Positions 1 through 14,364 are shown, counted from the first letter of the stretch. The stretch is 64,000 nt of DNA from Lota lota (GCA_026745465.1 JACYXH010000191.1:1-64000); one strand, 5' to 3'. Notes: generated by a model from the sequence alone, not told the origin. Numbers and translations are program-made.

Positions 1-943
1 GAATATAATATATATCTATACATGATCCTGACGGTGTTGATGCATTAAGGATCAGCACGGGCACGATCCACTCTGAACTTGTGTCGACATGGAGTTCCAG
101 GCAGAAGCCGTGATCATTCTGTATGAAATCATGGGATTTCACAAGACAATAAGAGATTATGAGATGAAAACACTCATCTCATTCATTTCTCCCAGGATGA
201 CTCATTGCTGTAACAGCAATGAGTCACAAAAAAAAAAGCACACACACATTAAAGAGATGTTGATTTCAGGGAGTAACTTGTGGGTTACGTAAACATAAAA
301 CCCGACCTAAAGTGTTGACATGTCTTCCCACAGATTAGACGTCATTTGGTCTGATAGAGAATCGCCATTCCTCCCTCTGCAGGGATTCCCATGAACTTAT
401 CACCTGTGGTCAATGAATGTCATATCCATCAGTTAAAAATAAAGAGCCATAAAGGCCAAGCGACAACATTTAGGGCGTTTCTACATTATGGTAATTCTTT
501 TTAAATGTTTTATGTAAAACGCACAGCCCAGAGGGAAAATAGCTAAGCATATTTAATGACACAACGGCAAGAAGTCAAAAAAGCTGTCTTTGATGTGGCC
601 GCCGTTGCTTGAACACACCTAGTAATTGCTGGCATAATTGTGTTTTTTTTTCAAACTTTTATGGTTTCATTTTGTATTGTTTGTGCCATAGTTCAACTTT
701 GCTTCAAAGAGCAAGTGGGATGGCCTGATTTACGATTAGCGAGGGAATGTGCCGTCAGCGATGTTATCGCAGCACAACACGGAAGGCTGGAGACAAAAGA
801 GAACACGAATAAAGTAAACGAATAAAAACGAGATAGATGGAAGGATGGCAGGTTCGAATCTCCAGCATTGACAGGGAGTCATGTGATCCGCTCTCCCTCC
901 TATCAACGAGTGCTGCCGCTTGTGCTTCTGAGCATGTATCAGG

Positions 944-1295
944 GTGAGTAAGTGCGTATCAGTGTATGTGTGTGAGAGGATACAGGTGGCTGTGGGGTGT
1001 ATGTATCAGTGTGTGTGTGTGTGTGTGTGCGTGTCAGTATGTGTGCATTTGTGGATCAGTATGAGTGGGTGCGTGTGTGTGTCAGTGTTTGTGAGGACAC
1101 AGGTGGCTGTGGGCTATATATGTATCAGTGTGTATGCGGTTGCGTGTGCATGTGTGTGTGCGTGTGTATGTATGTGTGTGTGCCTGTGCGCGAGTGTGTG
1201 TGTGCATGTGTGTGTGCGTGTGTGTTTGCATGTGTGCGCGAGTGTATGTGTGTGTGCGTGTGTGTGTGTGCGTGTGTGTTTGCATGTGTGCGCGA

Positions 1296-1345
<50 letters not shown>

Positions 1346-1360
1346 GTGTGCGTGTGTGCT
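944..1360. repeat. Compound (TG)n/(CG) microsatellite
   Basis: TG-rich tract with imperfect higher-order units (for example tgtgtttgcatgtgtgcg repeated near 1225 and 1280). Confidence 0.9.
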
Positions 1361-1489
1361 GAATGTTGCTAGGAGCATCGACCTCCTCCTCTTGGAATGC
1401 CGTGGAAAACGAGACGCAGGAATGCAGACGCTCCTGAGCAGTGTAAACAGGCCTGGCCAAGAGAATGCTGCCGTGCCGCTTTGATGTAC

Positions 1490-1491
<2 letters not shown>

Positions 1492-1544
<53 letters not shown>
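1492..1544. repeat. Poly-C tract, 53 bases
   Basis: Uninterrupted C run, the longest G/C homopolymer in the window. Confidence 0.95.
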
Positions 1545-2347
1545 ACCCCCACCTCTCCACGCACACACTACAAAAAACACACCGCCGCTCTCTACAGCCA
1601 CATTGTTAAATGATTAACTAGAATAACAGAATGAACCAAAAACAGTTTGTGTCGTCATCTCATGTCTCGTCTGGGTTGTTTCTTGCTTATGTCCCCAAAA
1701 CGACACACACGCTCACGTTACACACACACACACACAAACACACACTCACATGTAACACACATACGCACACGCTCACGTTACACACACACACTCACATGTT
1801 ACACACACACCTGCTCCTTTCCTAACACAAGACACATCAATGGCTCTCTTCTGATGGTGGAGGATTTACGAGTCCCAGACTGTATCTAACCCCCCCCCCC
1901 CCCATTTACCCTCCCACATCGCCGCTCCTGTCTCAGTACGGGCCTTTCAACGTCTTTGTTGAGAGCAGTGCCGTGATACCCTGGTAAGAATGTCCTCAGT
2001 GTAGGAACTAGACATGCAGGCACCGGCAGTCTCTACCTGCCTCTGCACAGGCCGAGTCTGGACCCGACCCGGCCCGGTCTGGAATCCACTACAGGGTCCA
2101 GGTGAACATTGGCAGCCTCCATAAAACTCCTCACTCTCACCGCCACACTCTGTGTGTGTGAGTGTATGTGTGTAGGACAACGCTAGGACGAATGCATATC
2201 CAATCTCAGCAGCAACCATTCCACAGGAAGGCCCTTTAGCTTCCATTTGGATTTGGATTGAGGATTACAGGAGACCACCGAACACACAGATGAACAGGGG
2301 TAAACAGCAGTCCTGGGAAATGGTACTTTCTGTTGGCAAAACAAATT

Positions 2348-2350
<3 letters not shown>

Positions 2351-2393
<43 letters not shown>

Positions 2394-2454
2394 CAGGTAC
2401 GCTTACGTAGATGAACGTTCGCACACCAGTGTGAGTGCGGTGTGTACACACACA

Positions 2455-2488
<34 letters not shown>
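2351..2488. repeat. Two (CA)n tracts
   Basis: (AC)n at about 2351-2391 and 2458-2488, separated by unique sequence. Confidence 0.9.
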
Positions 2489-2493
<5 letters not shown>

Positions 2494-2668
2494 GCTACGC
2501 TAACAGAGGGAGCTACTGAGGTCGACACGAAGCGACAGCTCACGATGTTTGGACAGCTTTTCTTTATTTTTTCTCCCTCTCTCTCCCTCTCTCTCCCTCT
2601 CTCTCTTCCGAGCGGTGCCACCCCGGGAATGGGAGGTTCCCGGAGTCTTTGAACACGAGCGCCCCCCC

Positions 2669-2669
<1 letters not shown>

Positions 2670-2701
<32 letters not shown>
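2670..2701. repeat. Poly-C tract, 32 bases
   Basis: Pure C run preceded by a (TC)n-like block at 2569-2607. Confidence 0.95.
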
Positions 2702-2703
<2 letters not shown>

Positions 2704-4439
2704 CCCCCGCCCTGGGATCTGATGGACGAACCCCCCCCCCCCCACCCCACCCCCGCTCCTCACCTACCTAACCCCCTTTTCCGGCGCCAGCGGTCAAACT
2801 GCCTGGGTGGATAAAAGGAATGCAGAACGGCGGCTAAAATAGCTTCCGCCGGGGCGCAAAGGCAACCCTATGGCCCCTGCATGAACGACATTTATTTAGA
2901 CATCAATCCTCATTAAAATATATTTGTCACATAATTACAGAAGGGGGATAAGAAAGCGGGCGGCCATGTCTAGGCCGGAGGAGGCGGCCTGGCTCTCCCT
3001 CAGACAACAGCGCAGAAGGCCGCGTCCGCCCGCCACAAGACTCGCGCCACACGTACAGGAGGGGATAAAAGGTAAGGGGGGAACTGGTCTGTCATCGCCG
3101 GTTCCTCAGTCATGTCAAGGTTGAAATGCTTGTAATTTGCTACTTCTTGCCACAAGGACCAGGGACGTTTACTCGTTTCCAGGGTTACTACTCTGCTGGG
3201 AAATTCGTCCGGTGTGGACGTTTTGTGATTTGGTCCCAAGAAGGCTCCGAACATAGAGGAACGTAGAGTAAAGATGGCCGATGTACAGACCCCCCACCGC
3301 CACCCCCACCCCCACCCCCACCCCCGAATAAACTGTGAGCTCTCGATGGAGAAACATACTTTTTTTTTTCTCTCTTCTGTGGATTCTTGGCAGGAACGGA
3401 CCGGGGAAGCTACTCGCTCCCGCTGGTTGAAATGGGACCGTGTTTTCTCCGAGTCCCTCTGTGTGTTGTGTCAATTTGAGCGAATTTGTGTTAGTTGTTT
3501 CCCTCTTCCCTCTCCTGTGTGTGTATGTCTATGTGTGCGAGTGTGTTTTAGTTTTTTTTACGATCCTTGGCTGTTTGTCCCCGAAAACAAGAGATTCCTA
3601 GGTCCTGGCGGTGGAGAGGAGCGATGGAATGCTACTTACAGAGATTGGAGCATTCTTACTGGCCCCTCCTGGCAAACCCACTAGAAACACACTCCTGGGA
3701 GAAAGTTCCAGAAAGCTCCTTAAGTAATATCCTGGTGGAACATTTCATGTCAATCTTTGCTCTGGACTTGAGAGTCACTATCCTAGTGTGTCCAGTCTTC
3801 CATGTCCCATCCATTAAAACGTCTCTCTATTTTTGTCTCCTTTTTGGGTCTTTTTGAGGGCCCAACCCTTAACAGGCAGTCAATTGATTGATCCACCAGT
3901 GGACCATAGTGGAGGTCACCCCTCAGAGAGCATGTTGGCCTGGCTGAAAAACCACCAAGCAGGTACACAGCTGGGCAGAGAGGGGAGTGCCTCTGCGTTT
4001 CCCAGACTGAGATGTTTCTCATTGTTCACTCCGATTTACGGTCAGCGCCATGGTCTAAAGATGAAGGCTGAGGTCAGCAAATTCCTGAATGGTGAGATAA
4101 CTTTATTTTTAAACATCCACATTTGTGCTCTTAAAGATCACATTATACCTACGCTACTACCAGTATATCAAAATACAAAAATCGAACAACTAAACTAAAT
4201 ACGATTTAAAAGTGTCACATATATTTTTAAGTTTGTGTGACAATCACAAAATGACATCCCACATGAAAAGAAACAAAACTTGCACGCATGTATGGGCATA
4301 TAAGTCACTGGTAAACCATAACATTGCAATTACGGTTATTCATCTGCTAGTTAGCAGCAGCAGTAAACCGGTATTTACCGAGAAAAACAATAAAAAACAA
4401 CCATTATTTTTGGTGAAGATTACAGGGTTATAAATATAA

Positions 4440-4610
4440 ACACATATGCCGTTCAGCGGATGCTAACATCCAAAGTGTCTTACAATACCGTGCATACATT
4501 CAGCGCATGGGTGGCCCCAGTGGGACACAAAACCCTAACCTTGGCAGTGTTCATGCCATGCTCTACCCCTTTGGCTACACAAGACCGCAGGGCTGGACGT
4601 GAGTCATTAT
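4440..4610 (-). repeat. tRNA-SINE-like fish repeat fragment
   Basis: The start (gcggatgctaacatccaaagtgtcttacaat) resembles the reverse of the widespread fish SINE tail with ttgtaag..tttggataaaagc, followed by a gtggccccagtggg segment. Divergent. Confidence 0.45.
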
Positions 4611-5119
4611 AAGCTGGCCGTAAAGAAGCAAAGCCTGCTTTGGAGAACTGAGTGGAGGCTTCCATCCCCCACCAACCCCATGCTGTCCAGCAGTCTGTGA
4701 ATGGGACGTCATACTTCAGACCTCATAAGAGACTTCAGAGCAGGATTCGGACTCCTCTCCGTGGGCGGACAGCGGTGGTTTCTTGGCCCCCAGACAGGGA
4801 CCCATTCAGACCCGTCCAGATGCCTGGACGCCCCTGAACAATAAAGACCGGCCCCTGCAACCGGATCATCTCTGCTCTCCTTCCCGTAGTCTCTCAGCGA
4901 CGGGGACAGATGATCTTTACACTTCCTCAGTCAGGTCCCCATCCCCAGGCTCTAGGGGAACCAAAAGCCATGTGTGTGTGTGTGTGTGTGGGTGTGTCTG
5001 CTTTTGTGAGAGTAGGTGAGAGAGTGTACATAAGAGTGCATATATGTTGTGTGTGTGAATGTGTGTTTGTGTATGCTACACATGCATGCAAACAAAGAAA
5101 AGAGTGCACATAGCACCAG

Positions 5120-5195
5120 GTGTGTGTGTGTGTGTGTGTGTGTTTGTGTGTGTATGTGTGTGTGTGTGTGTGTGTGTATGTGTGTGTGTGTGTGT

Positions 5196-5261
<66 letters not shown>
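5120..5261. repeat. Long (TG)n microsatellite
   Basis: TG repeat with a few TATG/TC interruptions, pure over the last 60 bases. Confidence 0.93.
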
Positions 5262-5262
<1 letters not shown>

Positions 5263-5711
5263 TGAGAGTACCATCAGCAGACTGTGTGGTGAGGAGGTCT
5301 ACAGGACACAAAGGAGAGAATGACCTCATGTGACACTAAAGCAGACCAGGGGACTCTCCTGTCGAGACAACAGTCCCGCCCAGGCCCCCGGCGACGCCCC
5401 CAGGACCATGGCGGTCCTATTAACCGTCACCCGAGTCTCTGAGTTCTCCGGTTGAAAAGCCTGGCGGTGACTACTCAGTTATGTCAACAGAGTCCACCCC
5501 CGTCGGCTCGCCTCACCAGCACGGACCCAGAGATCAAGAAAATCATTTCAGCTAATTGAAGACCACCGACTAGAAAGTGATCACAACCCCTCCTCTCCTG
5601 TCCTTCACACACACACACACACACACACACTGCCTGGGGGAGGGGGCGGCCCGCTTCAACGTGGCAATAACTTATTCTGTCGGCTTTTCCCTTTTTTACC
5701 CGTGGGTGGGT

Positions 5712-5713
<2 letters not shown>

Positions 5714-5745
<32 letters not shown>
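5714..5745. repeat. Poly-G tract, 32 bases
   Basis: Uninterrupted G run. Confidence 0.95.
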
Positions 5746-5747
<2 letters not shown>

Positions 5748-5914
5748 GTTGTGGGTTGGTTTGGTTTGTGCCATTTATTGCTTTGTGAGGGGAGGGACCT
5801 GGCTGAAGGTGTAACCAGAAATTCCTGATCCATTTTTATGCCAAAGCCTTTGTAGCCAAGCCAACACATCTCCTTGGTCTAGTGCACACACACCTGCAGC
5901 CGGCAGAGAGGAGG

Positions 5915-6002
5915 AGGTGGTGGTGGTGGTGGTGGTGGTGGTGGTGGTGGAGGTGGAGGAGGAGGAGGAGGAGGAGGAGGAGGAGGGGGGGGTGGAGGAG
6001 GA
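5915..6002. repeat. (GGT)n/(GGA)n compound microsatellite
   Basis: GGT repeats passing into GGA repeats. Confidence 0.9.
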
Positions 6003-6220
6003 GAAACAGCGAAAACGAGGGAGGGGTAGAGAAAGGAGCAGTAAATAACCATCACGTTGAAATGCCAAGCAGCGAAACGATAACTACTGAGGAGAGTGGA
6101 GGAGGGGGGGTCTGAAAAGTCCTACTGATCCTTCAGTAGGTCCGGTTCATGCTGTGGCCAGCTTGGGTGGGCCGCAAATCAGAAATCAGAACCAGCTTGA
6201 CTGGCCTGCTGAAGAAAGCC

Positions 6221-6234
6221 AGATAGAGAGAGAT

Positions 6235-6326
<92 letters not shown>

Positions 6327-6345
6327 GGAGAGAGAGCGATAGATG
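6221..6345. repeat. (AG)n microsatellite
   Basis: Long AG run, with GATA-like interruptions at both ends. Confidence 0.93.
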
Positions 6346-7361
6346 GATAGAGTGATAGAATAAGAAACTGCTGCTCGCTGCCAGCTGACTGAAGCCCCAG
6401 CCACAGTGGGTCCAGCATCAGCTCTGGGCCATTTCAGAACCAGGACCACATCAGAGTCCACCCACACATCCACACATGACATTCTGGACAGCTGTCATCG
6501 AGGGCTGGCTGATTTTTCATTTCCACCATTCAATGTCGGGCAATGTTTCAATTCATTCCAATATGAATTCAAACCAGAAATAAATAATTATTCTGATAAT
6601 TTCAATTACCACTAAAGCATTCATTCTAAAATGATGTTACAGTTTGATTCTTCACCGTTTGGGACTTCATTAGCAGTTCTGTAAACATTGCCTTCACCGG
6701 CGTCTCTGCGTCTCTTTCCGAAGCACAACCGTAGGCCGACAAGAGCTGTCAGCGGCTAGCTACCGCTCTGGAAATGGCGTTTAAATGATTTCATTCACAG
6801 GTTGAAACAACCTCCTGCACGCCTCTGTGTTTAATGTTCTCCTGGGCTGCGCTGAAAGGTAACAATTAAAAGGAACGGCCTTCGTTTAATTCCTCTCTGG
6901 CGCCCTTCCACCACACGGTTGCATCACGATGGGACAGATACCAACAGATACTTTTGGGCTCTGACATCCCTGCAGTGTATCCTGCCTTGCTCCACCACAT
7001 CCTGCCTCTGTGGAGCGTTGGCTGTCATTAAGTTCACTTCATTAAAAAGAAAAAGGCCCCTGTTATTTTCCTGAAGGACAGGTGATCCTGGGATGTGAGA
7101 AACACCACTTTGAATTTCATTTGGAACACATCGGAACTGCTAAACACCGGGCTAATGTGTGCTTAGATGCGCTAATGTAATGTTTGTTGAACTCCGCACC
7201 GATGTGAAAGAGGTGTCGGGTAGCCGGCGTTTACCCGTTCCTGTGAGACCCCGGGGTTAACTGCGGCCCAGCGCTCAGACAGCAGCCACAAAGGAAAAGG
7301 GCGTGTCGCCGTCTACGTTTCAGAAAACAAACCGCTATCCAAAAAAAAGACAAAGCTTATT

Positions 7362-7386
7362 GGGGGGGGGGGGGGGGGGGGGGGGG
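7362..7386. repeat. Poly-G tract, 25 bases
   Basis: Uninterrupted G run. Confidence 0.95.
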
Positions 7387-9060
7387 AGAAATGCACTGCA
7401 GACATCATGGATGCATCAGGAGAGTATCTAGTCACTCGGACCAGACAAAGACTGTCTGGTCCAGCCTTCCGCGCCAGGGATACCGGAGGACTGTGGCTCC
7501 TGAGTCAAGCTTGGAGCAGCCGCCGCCTCGCAAGATAGAACCCACAAGATATAAATCATTTCTCAGTAAATGTTCGCCGCTCCAAACACCAAGTTGCAGC
7601 AGTAATGAACGTGTGCCAAAAACAAAAGCTAAATACTAATTTAGGGAAATCACGGAAATAAACGGTATGGTTTTTTTCGATGCCATTGTCAATTACCATT
7701 CACGCTGTTGAGTGAGTTGTGGGATGACACGCTAGCAGTCTAACCGCTGTACTTGTTGGCTGTTATCGTGGATGTATCAGTAGCCTGTGTTTAATTACGA
7801 TGAGAAAAAGCATGATGTCATTGGGAAACATGTCAAAACAAAACAAATCAAAGTATGACATCAATCATAAAAGGATGTCTATAAATATTTCATCTCTAAT
7901 CCATAAAAAGATCAAATCGACTTTATGAGATGCATTTTAATTATGTTTGTGGGATTTTTGTATATATTTATAGCTTATTTGTGCATATCCAGGGAATTAC
8001 ACTGTTGCAAAGAAATGCAGTTATGGAATACTACTCTTTAAGGGTAAAGAGTAGAAAGCAGAGAGCGGAGAGTAGGGGTTAAGTGCTCAGGTGAGATAGT
8101 TAGTGGCGGGCCCAGCGAGAGTGCACGTCTGTTTTGCCGTGGCCTGGAGCCCTGGCAGATCTCCTTGGAGAAGGAGGTGGGACTGTCCCTCGGGGGAAGA
8201 CGGATGGGCTGGGGGATCAGAGGAGGGGCGTGCAGGGGAAAGGACCGATGGTGTGGAGGAGGAGGAGGTGGAGGAGGAGGCGTTCGCCCCAACACGTAGC
8301 CCCTCTGGCTAGACTGACATCCGAGGCACTTCCTCCACCTCCCACCCCCTTCCTCCACCTCCCCCCCATGCTCTTTGGAGCTCCCTCTGTGGTTGAGGAC
8401 ACGGCAGCGCTCGGAGCGAGAGAGAGAATCCCGTGCAGGTGAGAGCCGTGTCTCGCATTGACGACCCCAGAGGTAGAGTATCAAAGGTGTGTGACTGTTG
8501 CTCTGGTTTCAGAAGCTCCTGCGTTTTGGGGCGACTTGATGACACACCGCCTCATCGAGAGCATTCCCTGCTCCGCGGCGCAGGTGTGAACTTACAAGTC
8601 AATCCCGCGGGGTGAGACGACACCGATAAAGGAGACGGCATGTGCATCAGGGCGTCTGAGGAACCCGAAACCACAAACAACACAATCTGATTCCCAACCT
8701 GCGTGTGCAGCATTCGCACAAACAAGGGCAGAGAGACAAAGTTCATCCCCTCGAAGGATCTGACTCCAGTTGGTCGAAAAGACCAAGAAGAAGAAAAAAG
8801 GAAATATTTAACATAGCTAAGGTCGAGTCCTGCAGCATAAACGGCAAATATCAGGAGGACTGTGAAAATCAGTTGGCGTGTGGAGTCCTCGTCTCTTCCT
8901 AGAAGGAAGCTGAGCTGGCCATGATGTGTTTTCCACATTAAACGCAGCCCCTAATATCAAACTAGATAACAATTCCAGCTGTGGTTTGGCTGTTCTGCCC
9001 TCAGCATCATCTGGAGGAGTCATTCTGTGGCCAGTGAACCCCCACGCCCCCCAACCCCTC

Positions 9061-9071
9061 CACACACACAT

Positions 9072-9108
<37 letters not shown>

Positions 9109-9155
9109 AACACACATGCACACACACACACACATAGACACACACAGACACACAT
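9061..9155. repeat. (CA)n microsatellite
   Basis: Interrupted CA repeat. Confidence 0.9.
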
Positions 9156-9461
9156 GCGACTAGAGTAAGGAACACGCTGTCCATGCTGCACGACCATTAC
9201 AAGAACGCAAAAGGTAGGTGCCAAATGTACATAAACAAACAAAATAGTAAAGTACATGGTAACTCTTGGTGGTAATGGTAATTGAACTCATCTAACTGTA
9301 ATTACTTTATAGTCAAAACAGCAGACACAAAGCAAATGGCAATAGGGAATTTGTGTCAAATATCCAAAACATCAATAAAGCATAACCCCAAAAAAAGTAA
9401 CAATGAAGAAATTGAAACCGTTGTTTTGTCTCCTGTCTTGCCCTGTAGCAAGAATCAAAGA

Positions 9462-9464
<3 letters not shown>

Positions 9465-9548
<84 letters not shown>

Positions 9549-9628
9549 GAGAGGAGAGAGGGAGAGAGAGAGGGAGGGAGAGGGAGAGGGAGAGGGAGAG
9601 GGAGAGGGAGAGGGAGAGGGAGAGGGAA
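9465..9628. repeat. (AG)n followed by (GGGAGA)n
   Basis: About 70 bases of pure AG pass into a hexanucleotide GGGAGA array of about nine units ending near 9628, apparently grown out of the AG repeat. Confidence 0.92.
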
Positions 9629-10643
9629 AAAGAGAGAGGCAGAGACAGCTGGAGGAGAAGGAGAAGAGAGAGTCATCTCTGTCTCTGTATCCTTAATAAA
9701 AAGCTGTCGCTCCCTTCAGAAGACTAATTAAAGGCTGAGGGTTGAAACACACTATGGATCTGGCCCAAGGTGGTGCAGCGGAGAGGGGAGAGAGTGGAGA
9801 GAGGAGAGGGGAGGTGGGAGGGGGGAGGGGGGAGGGGAGAGGAGAGCTGCCCTGCACTGGAACTCTGCTCTCTTTCTAAGACAACACAAACCGTGGAGCT
9901 GGCCCTTGGGCTAGCCCTGCCCAAAGAGGAGGGGGGAGGGAAGCCAGAGATAGGGTGGAAAGTAAAAGGAAGGGGAGGATGAAGGTGAATTAAGTTATAT
10001 TTTTAAATCAACGTCAAAACATCCAAAACAGGAAGATATGTGAAGACGGAGGCTGGAAAGCTCAAGGCGAGAAGAGGAACAAGGTTCTGAGGCAGGAGGA
10101 GGTCTCTGGTTCAGCTCACATATCTCCACGTCAGATGTGGGGGTTTGATAGCCTAGGGCTAAAATCACACAAACATGTTTGTCCTTATTGACCTTTAGCA
10201 GAAAAGTTACTCAAAAAGCATAAGTTACAGCTTTTTACAAAAAAAGTCAAAGAAAAAGTACCAGTTGTTATAAACACAATTATGCACATTTGTGTAGATA
10301 AAAAGAGATAGAGTCTGGAGTATGAAGTAAAGAGTTTATATTATGGAGTATATAAATCTTTCTAGAACTGACTAGATATTCCTGTCTAAGTGTCAAGAAG
10401 AAGAAGCCTGAGTCCAACTGTCCATTTGACACGCACAGATAGTCCGCCAGGGAAGCGAAAACAGGAATCAGTTTGTAGACAACCGAGTGACTGTCTGGTG
10501 ATATCTTGTTCGTGTGGCGTGTCTTTCTGAGCTGTATACGTTAGAAATAAATTCATTGGGAAACTAGATACTGCGGTCAGCTAATGGGTGTGGTGCTACT
10601 GCTGCAAACTACTTAACAGAGAGAGGGCACCGGAACAATTTCT

Positions 10644-10808
<165 letters not shown>

Positions 10809-10924
10809 GAATGATTTAAATTAGTGTTTTAATTAGGTCGGTTCAAGGTTTAATACGAAAACACGATTCAAGGTTACATACAAAATGAAGCGCAGACTGT
10901 CAACAGATCAATAGACTTCACTTG

Positions 10925-11085
10925 TCACACCTCACATTCACTCACATCCGTGCATGTAGCAATGTCTGTGTTGACCAGGCAAACAGTTGGGTAGATATCT
11001 TGCTCAAGGCCAGATTGACACTAGGATCAAACCAGCAACCACCCCAATGCCAGACAAGTCAGATGACATGCTTGAGCCTGCTACC
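10925..11085. repeat. Degenerate SINE-like fragment
   Basis: The segment tcttgctcaaggccag ... ggatcaaaccagcaacc resembles the body of a common fish SINE-type repeat (cttgctcaagg, ggattcgaacc); heavily diverged. Confidence 0.35.
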
Positions 11086-11649
11086 AATAGAATATGATAA
11101 TAAAGGAGTTTCTGCATGATTAAATATGACAAATCAACACTTTGAACAGTGGAATTCAACTTAGTTAAGGAAAAATAAGATGCAGTAAAGTAAGTCAGGC
11201 ATGTGGACCATAACTCCTCTGATGTTTCTGGCATTTTGGTGTCTTTATGGAAACGAGGACTGAAGCGACTAGCAAAAAACACTCAAGCATTACTCTTCCT
11301 GTTTCATGGCGTTACCGTGGCAACGAGAAAAAACCCGAACATTGGAAAAACAACAAAAAAATGGGAGCCATTCATGTGAAGGAATTTGTAATGAGCAACT
11401 GTGTCAAAATAAAAGTGTAGCAACATCATAGCTGCGGAGGGAGGGTTTTGGTGGAGGGGTGGAAAGGAAAACAAAAAAGGTTCACATAAAAGGCGCACTG
11501 ATAAAGAGATGTGCGGGAACGATAAGAGTGGAAAAGCCTTGCATGCAGAAACGCGCCGAGACCAGAGAGATGAGGCTCTGCGATACCCCGGCCTGGCCGA
11601 AGGTGACAGAACACAGGGCTGTGGAACAAAGACACACACAAATGGACTG

Positions 11650-11651
<2 letters not shown>

Positions 11652-11683
<32 letters not shown>
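11652..11683. repeat. Poly-C tract, 32 bases
   Basis: Uninterrupted C run. Confidence 0.95.
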
Positions 11684-12899
11684 TGGAAGGAGAGGGGGGG
11701 TGGCTGAGGTGGCGAAGGGGTATGGGTGACACAGTGAAGTAAGTGCGGAAAAGGTGCTCGTGTGAGAAGGATAAAGCCCCAGCGCCTCGCACCTGCGAGT
11801 AATCTCTGGTCTGCCGCTTGTGTGTTCCCCCCAAGGAGCTCTGCAAGCATGGCTTCCCCTCAATAAGCCGGAATAATACGCAATCTGCACGCTTTTATGC
11901 ACGCCTTTTTTTGATTTTTTTATAAATCATAATCCTTTGAGGTCCTTTTTCGCTTTGTCTGCGCGCTTCTCTGTTCAAAAGAGAAAACTCTCGTGGAAAC
12001 TCTGCACACACCGATTCCCTCGGTTAAAGGCACGAAGGCATGTCCGCGGGTCTGATCTCCGCCGGCGTACCGGAACCCACGCGGGGGAGAGGGTATGGAA
12101 TCGTATGGAATATCTCCAGGTGAAATACCTGACGGGGGAAGCTCACATCCCCCAGATGAAGCTCGGAGATGTTGCACGCGCTTCATAAGCACCTTCCCCC
12201 AGGGAGGCGCCACGCCACGGGGGGGCAGATCCAGGAGTGATTTATGGAGCTCCAGACATACCAGATCCCACGCACACACACGGGGGGGACGTGCTGAACT
12301 CCCTCCACCACACACTCGTGTTCAAGTGGCAGCCGAACGCTGCGATGACCCCTAAGGAGCCATCCATCCCAAGTGGATGGACGGCGGCGGAGATGAAACG
12401 CCCGTCGGGTGGGGTCATCGGACCGGGCGGTGGTTCACATCTCACGAGGGACGCGGTGCAAGCCACGGTTCACACTTTAATGGGCAGGGGTGGTCCCTTG
12501 GCTAGCCGGTCACTTGAACGCATTAAAACGTGTTCAGAAATAAGTAAAGAAACACGTTCTACCTGCCTCGGCTAAGCATAGCCATCCATGTCTGAACGTA
12601 CGAGGCATTACATTGCCTGATCCCCCCCACCCATCTCCCCACCCGCCCCCTCCGTCCACTCAGCAGCAATCAGTTTCCATGGATTCCTGAGTCTAAGTGG
12701 ATATATGGGGCAGCAGGCCGAGAGAGAGGGAGAGAGAGAGAGAGAGAGAGAGAGATATGTTTTGTCAGACAGAGCAAGCTGTCCGCTGTCTGTCAGTCAT
12801 GCTAGCTAGTGATGCTAGCGTTGTCAGTCTTGTACGTCCGTCCGTCCAAGACTGACTGTTTCTCCTGCTGTAAGCCGAGGCCGGTGGTGTGTGTGTATC

Positions 12900-13026
12900 G
12901 GGGGGGGGGGGGGGGGCACGGAGCCAAGATACGGCAGATAGCTCCAGCACAGCTGCAAGCAGGCCGTGCAGGGTAACAATGGAGTGCACTCATTAAAGCT
13001 CACCCCCCCCCCCCCCCCCCCCCCCC
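12900..13026. repeat. Poly-G (17) and poly-C (24) tracts in opposite orientation
   Basis: G run at 12900-12916 and C run at 13003-13026, 86 bases apart, so they could pair as a stem or compete for quadruplex formation. Confidence 0.9.
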
Positions 13027-13904
13027 AACAAAGAGGAGAGGGGAGGGGGGAGGGGGTTTAGGAGTCAAGAATCCAAGCACACATTCGAAAACTAGCAACT
13101 TCAAAGTCCCGTGCACGACTTTTACACACCCTCCGTCATACTGAACCGTCTCAATACTGCGCTGGACTCGAATGACGGAAACGACGGTCCTTCGATCAAT
13201 GAGAAATTAACACGCTAATCTATAGGAACGACACAAATGTTTCGCTTGTTTCTTTGAAATCGGGGGGTTCGGTAGGCCCGTGTGGACACAAAGTTTCCAC
13301 AGCTCTTCGGGATCATGTGTGTGAGGAGACAATGTGACAGTGACGGGGCGCTGGCAGCAGGTGTGAAAGACCAGAGCTCGGTAGTGTCAATACGGAGGAG
13401 ATAATATTAGAAGCTAAATGCGGCCGGGGGCTCCGGGCCATGCGGGGCATTCCTCCCGAGCGTACTTCCGCTTGGAATAACGTCTCCGGGCCGCCATCAA
13501 AGGCACCGCCGCTTTCATGCAGCCGCATTGACACACATGAATAAAACGAGAGATGGGCCAACGTTGGTATGGTGGCATGTGATTGGCCCAAACGGTTCAT
13601 GAATTAACGTTGGAGAGAGGTGGGTTGCATTTCTTAGAGGTGTGCAAATGAACAATCCCTACAACTATCATTCTTGTATGTAGCCAGTGTTGTGTGTGTA
13701 TTTATTTTGATTTCCTTTCCTTTGCGCGCGTGCGTGCGTGTGTGTGTGTGTGTGGAGGGGAGGGGGTAGGGTGTTTGAGGCGGCAGACTTTAACATGAAA
13801 GGCAGTTGCTTTCTATTTTGGTCACATGGCAAAGATTTACAGAATCCTGCCCATGTACCCAGCATACCCGTACTTAGATTAGTATTGGTGTGTGTGTGCA
13901 TAGA

Positions 13905-13949
<45 letters not shown>

Positions 13950-14281
13950 GGTGTTTGTGTGTGAGTGAGTGTGCATAGGTGTGTTTATGTGTGTGTGTGT
14001 GTGTGTGTGTGTGGGTGTGCTCGGGTGCACCTGTGTGTTCGCATGTGTATGTGCGAGAGTGGGAGCGAGAGATAGAGAGATTGAGAGCGAAAGAGAGCGA
14101 GCGAGCATGCGGATGAGTGGAGTTATGTGCGCCACGCAGCTAGCGCACAGCATACGAGCTCCACGCCACATCCTCTCTCAACAGTGGGGACATATCTTGG
14201 TGCATTGCCCGTGTAACCTGATGCATGCTCGTAATGGCATTTCATGCTTTCACAGGAACCTGGGCTCTGGGAGTGTGTGTG

Positions 14282-14360
<79 letters not shown>
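13905..14360. repeat. Three (TG)n arrays
   Basis: TG arrays at about 13908-13937, 13987-14012 and 14280-14360, the first ending in a short TA run. Confidence 0.9.

Positions 14361-14364
<4 letters not shown>

Noticed and set aside
848..875. B-box-like ggttcgaatctcc suggesting a tRNA or SINE
   Set aside because: No A box, cloverleaf or SINE tail could be seen around it; a single short motif is not enough.
944..1609. Long open frames rich in Cys/Val, Thr/His or Gly/Pro
   Set aside because: They are translations of (TG)n/(CA)n and poly-C repeats in several overlapping frames; the same applies to similar frames throughout 1-29 kb and at 49.8-50.4 kb.
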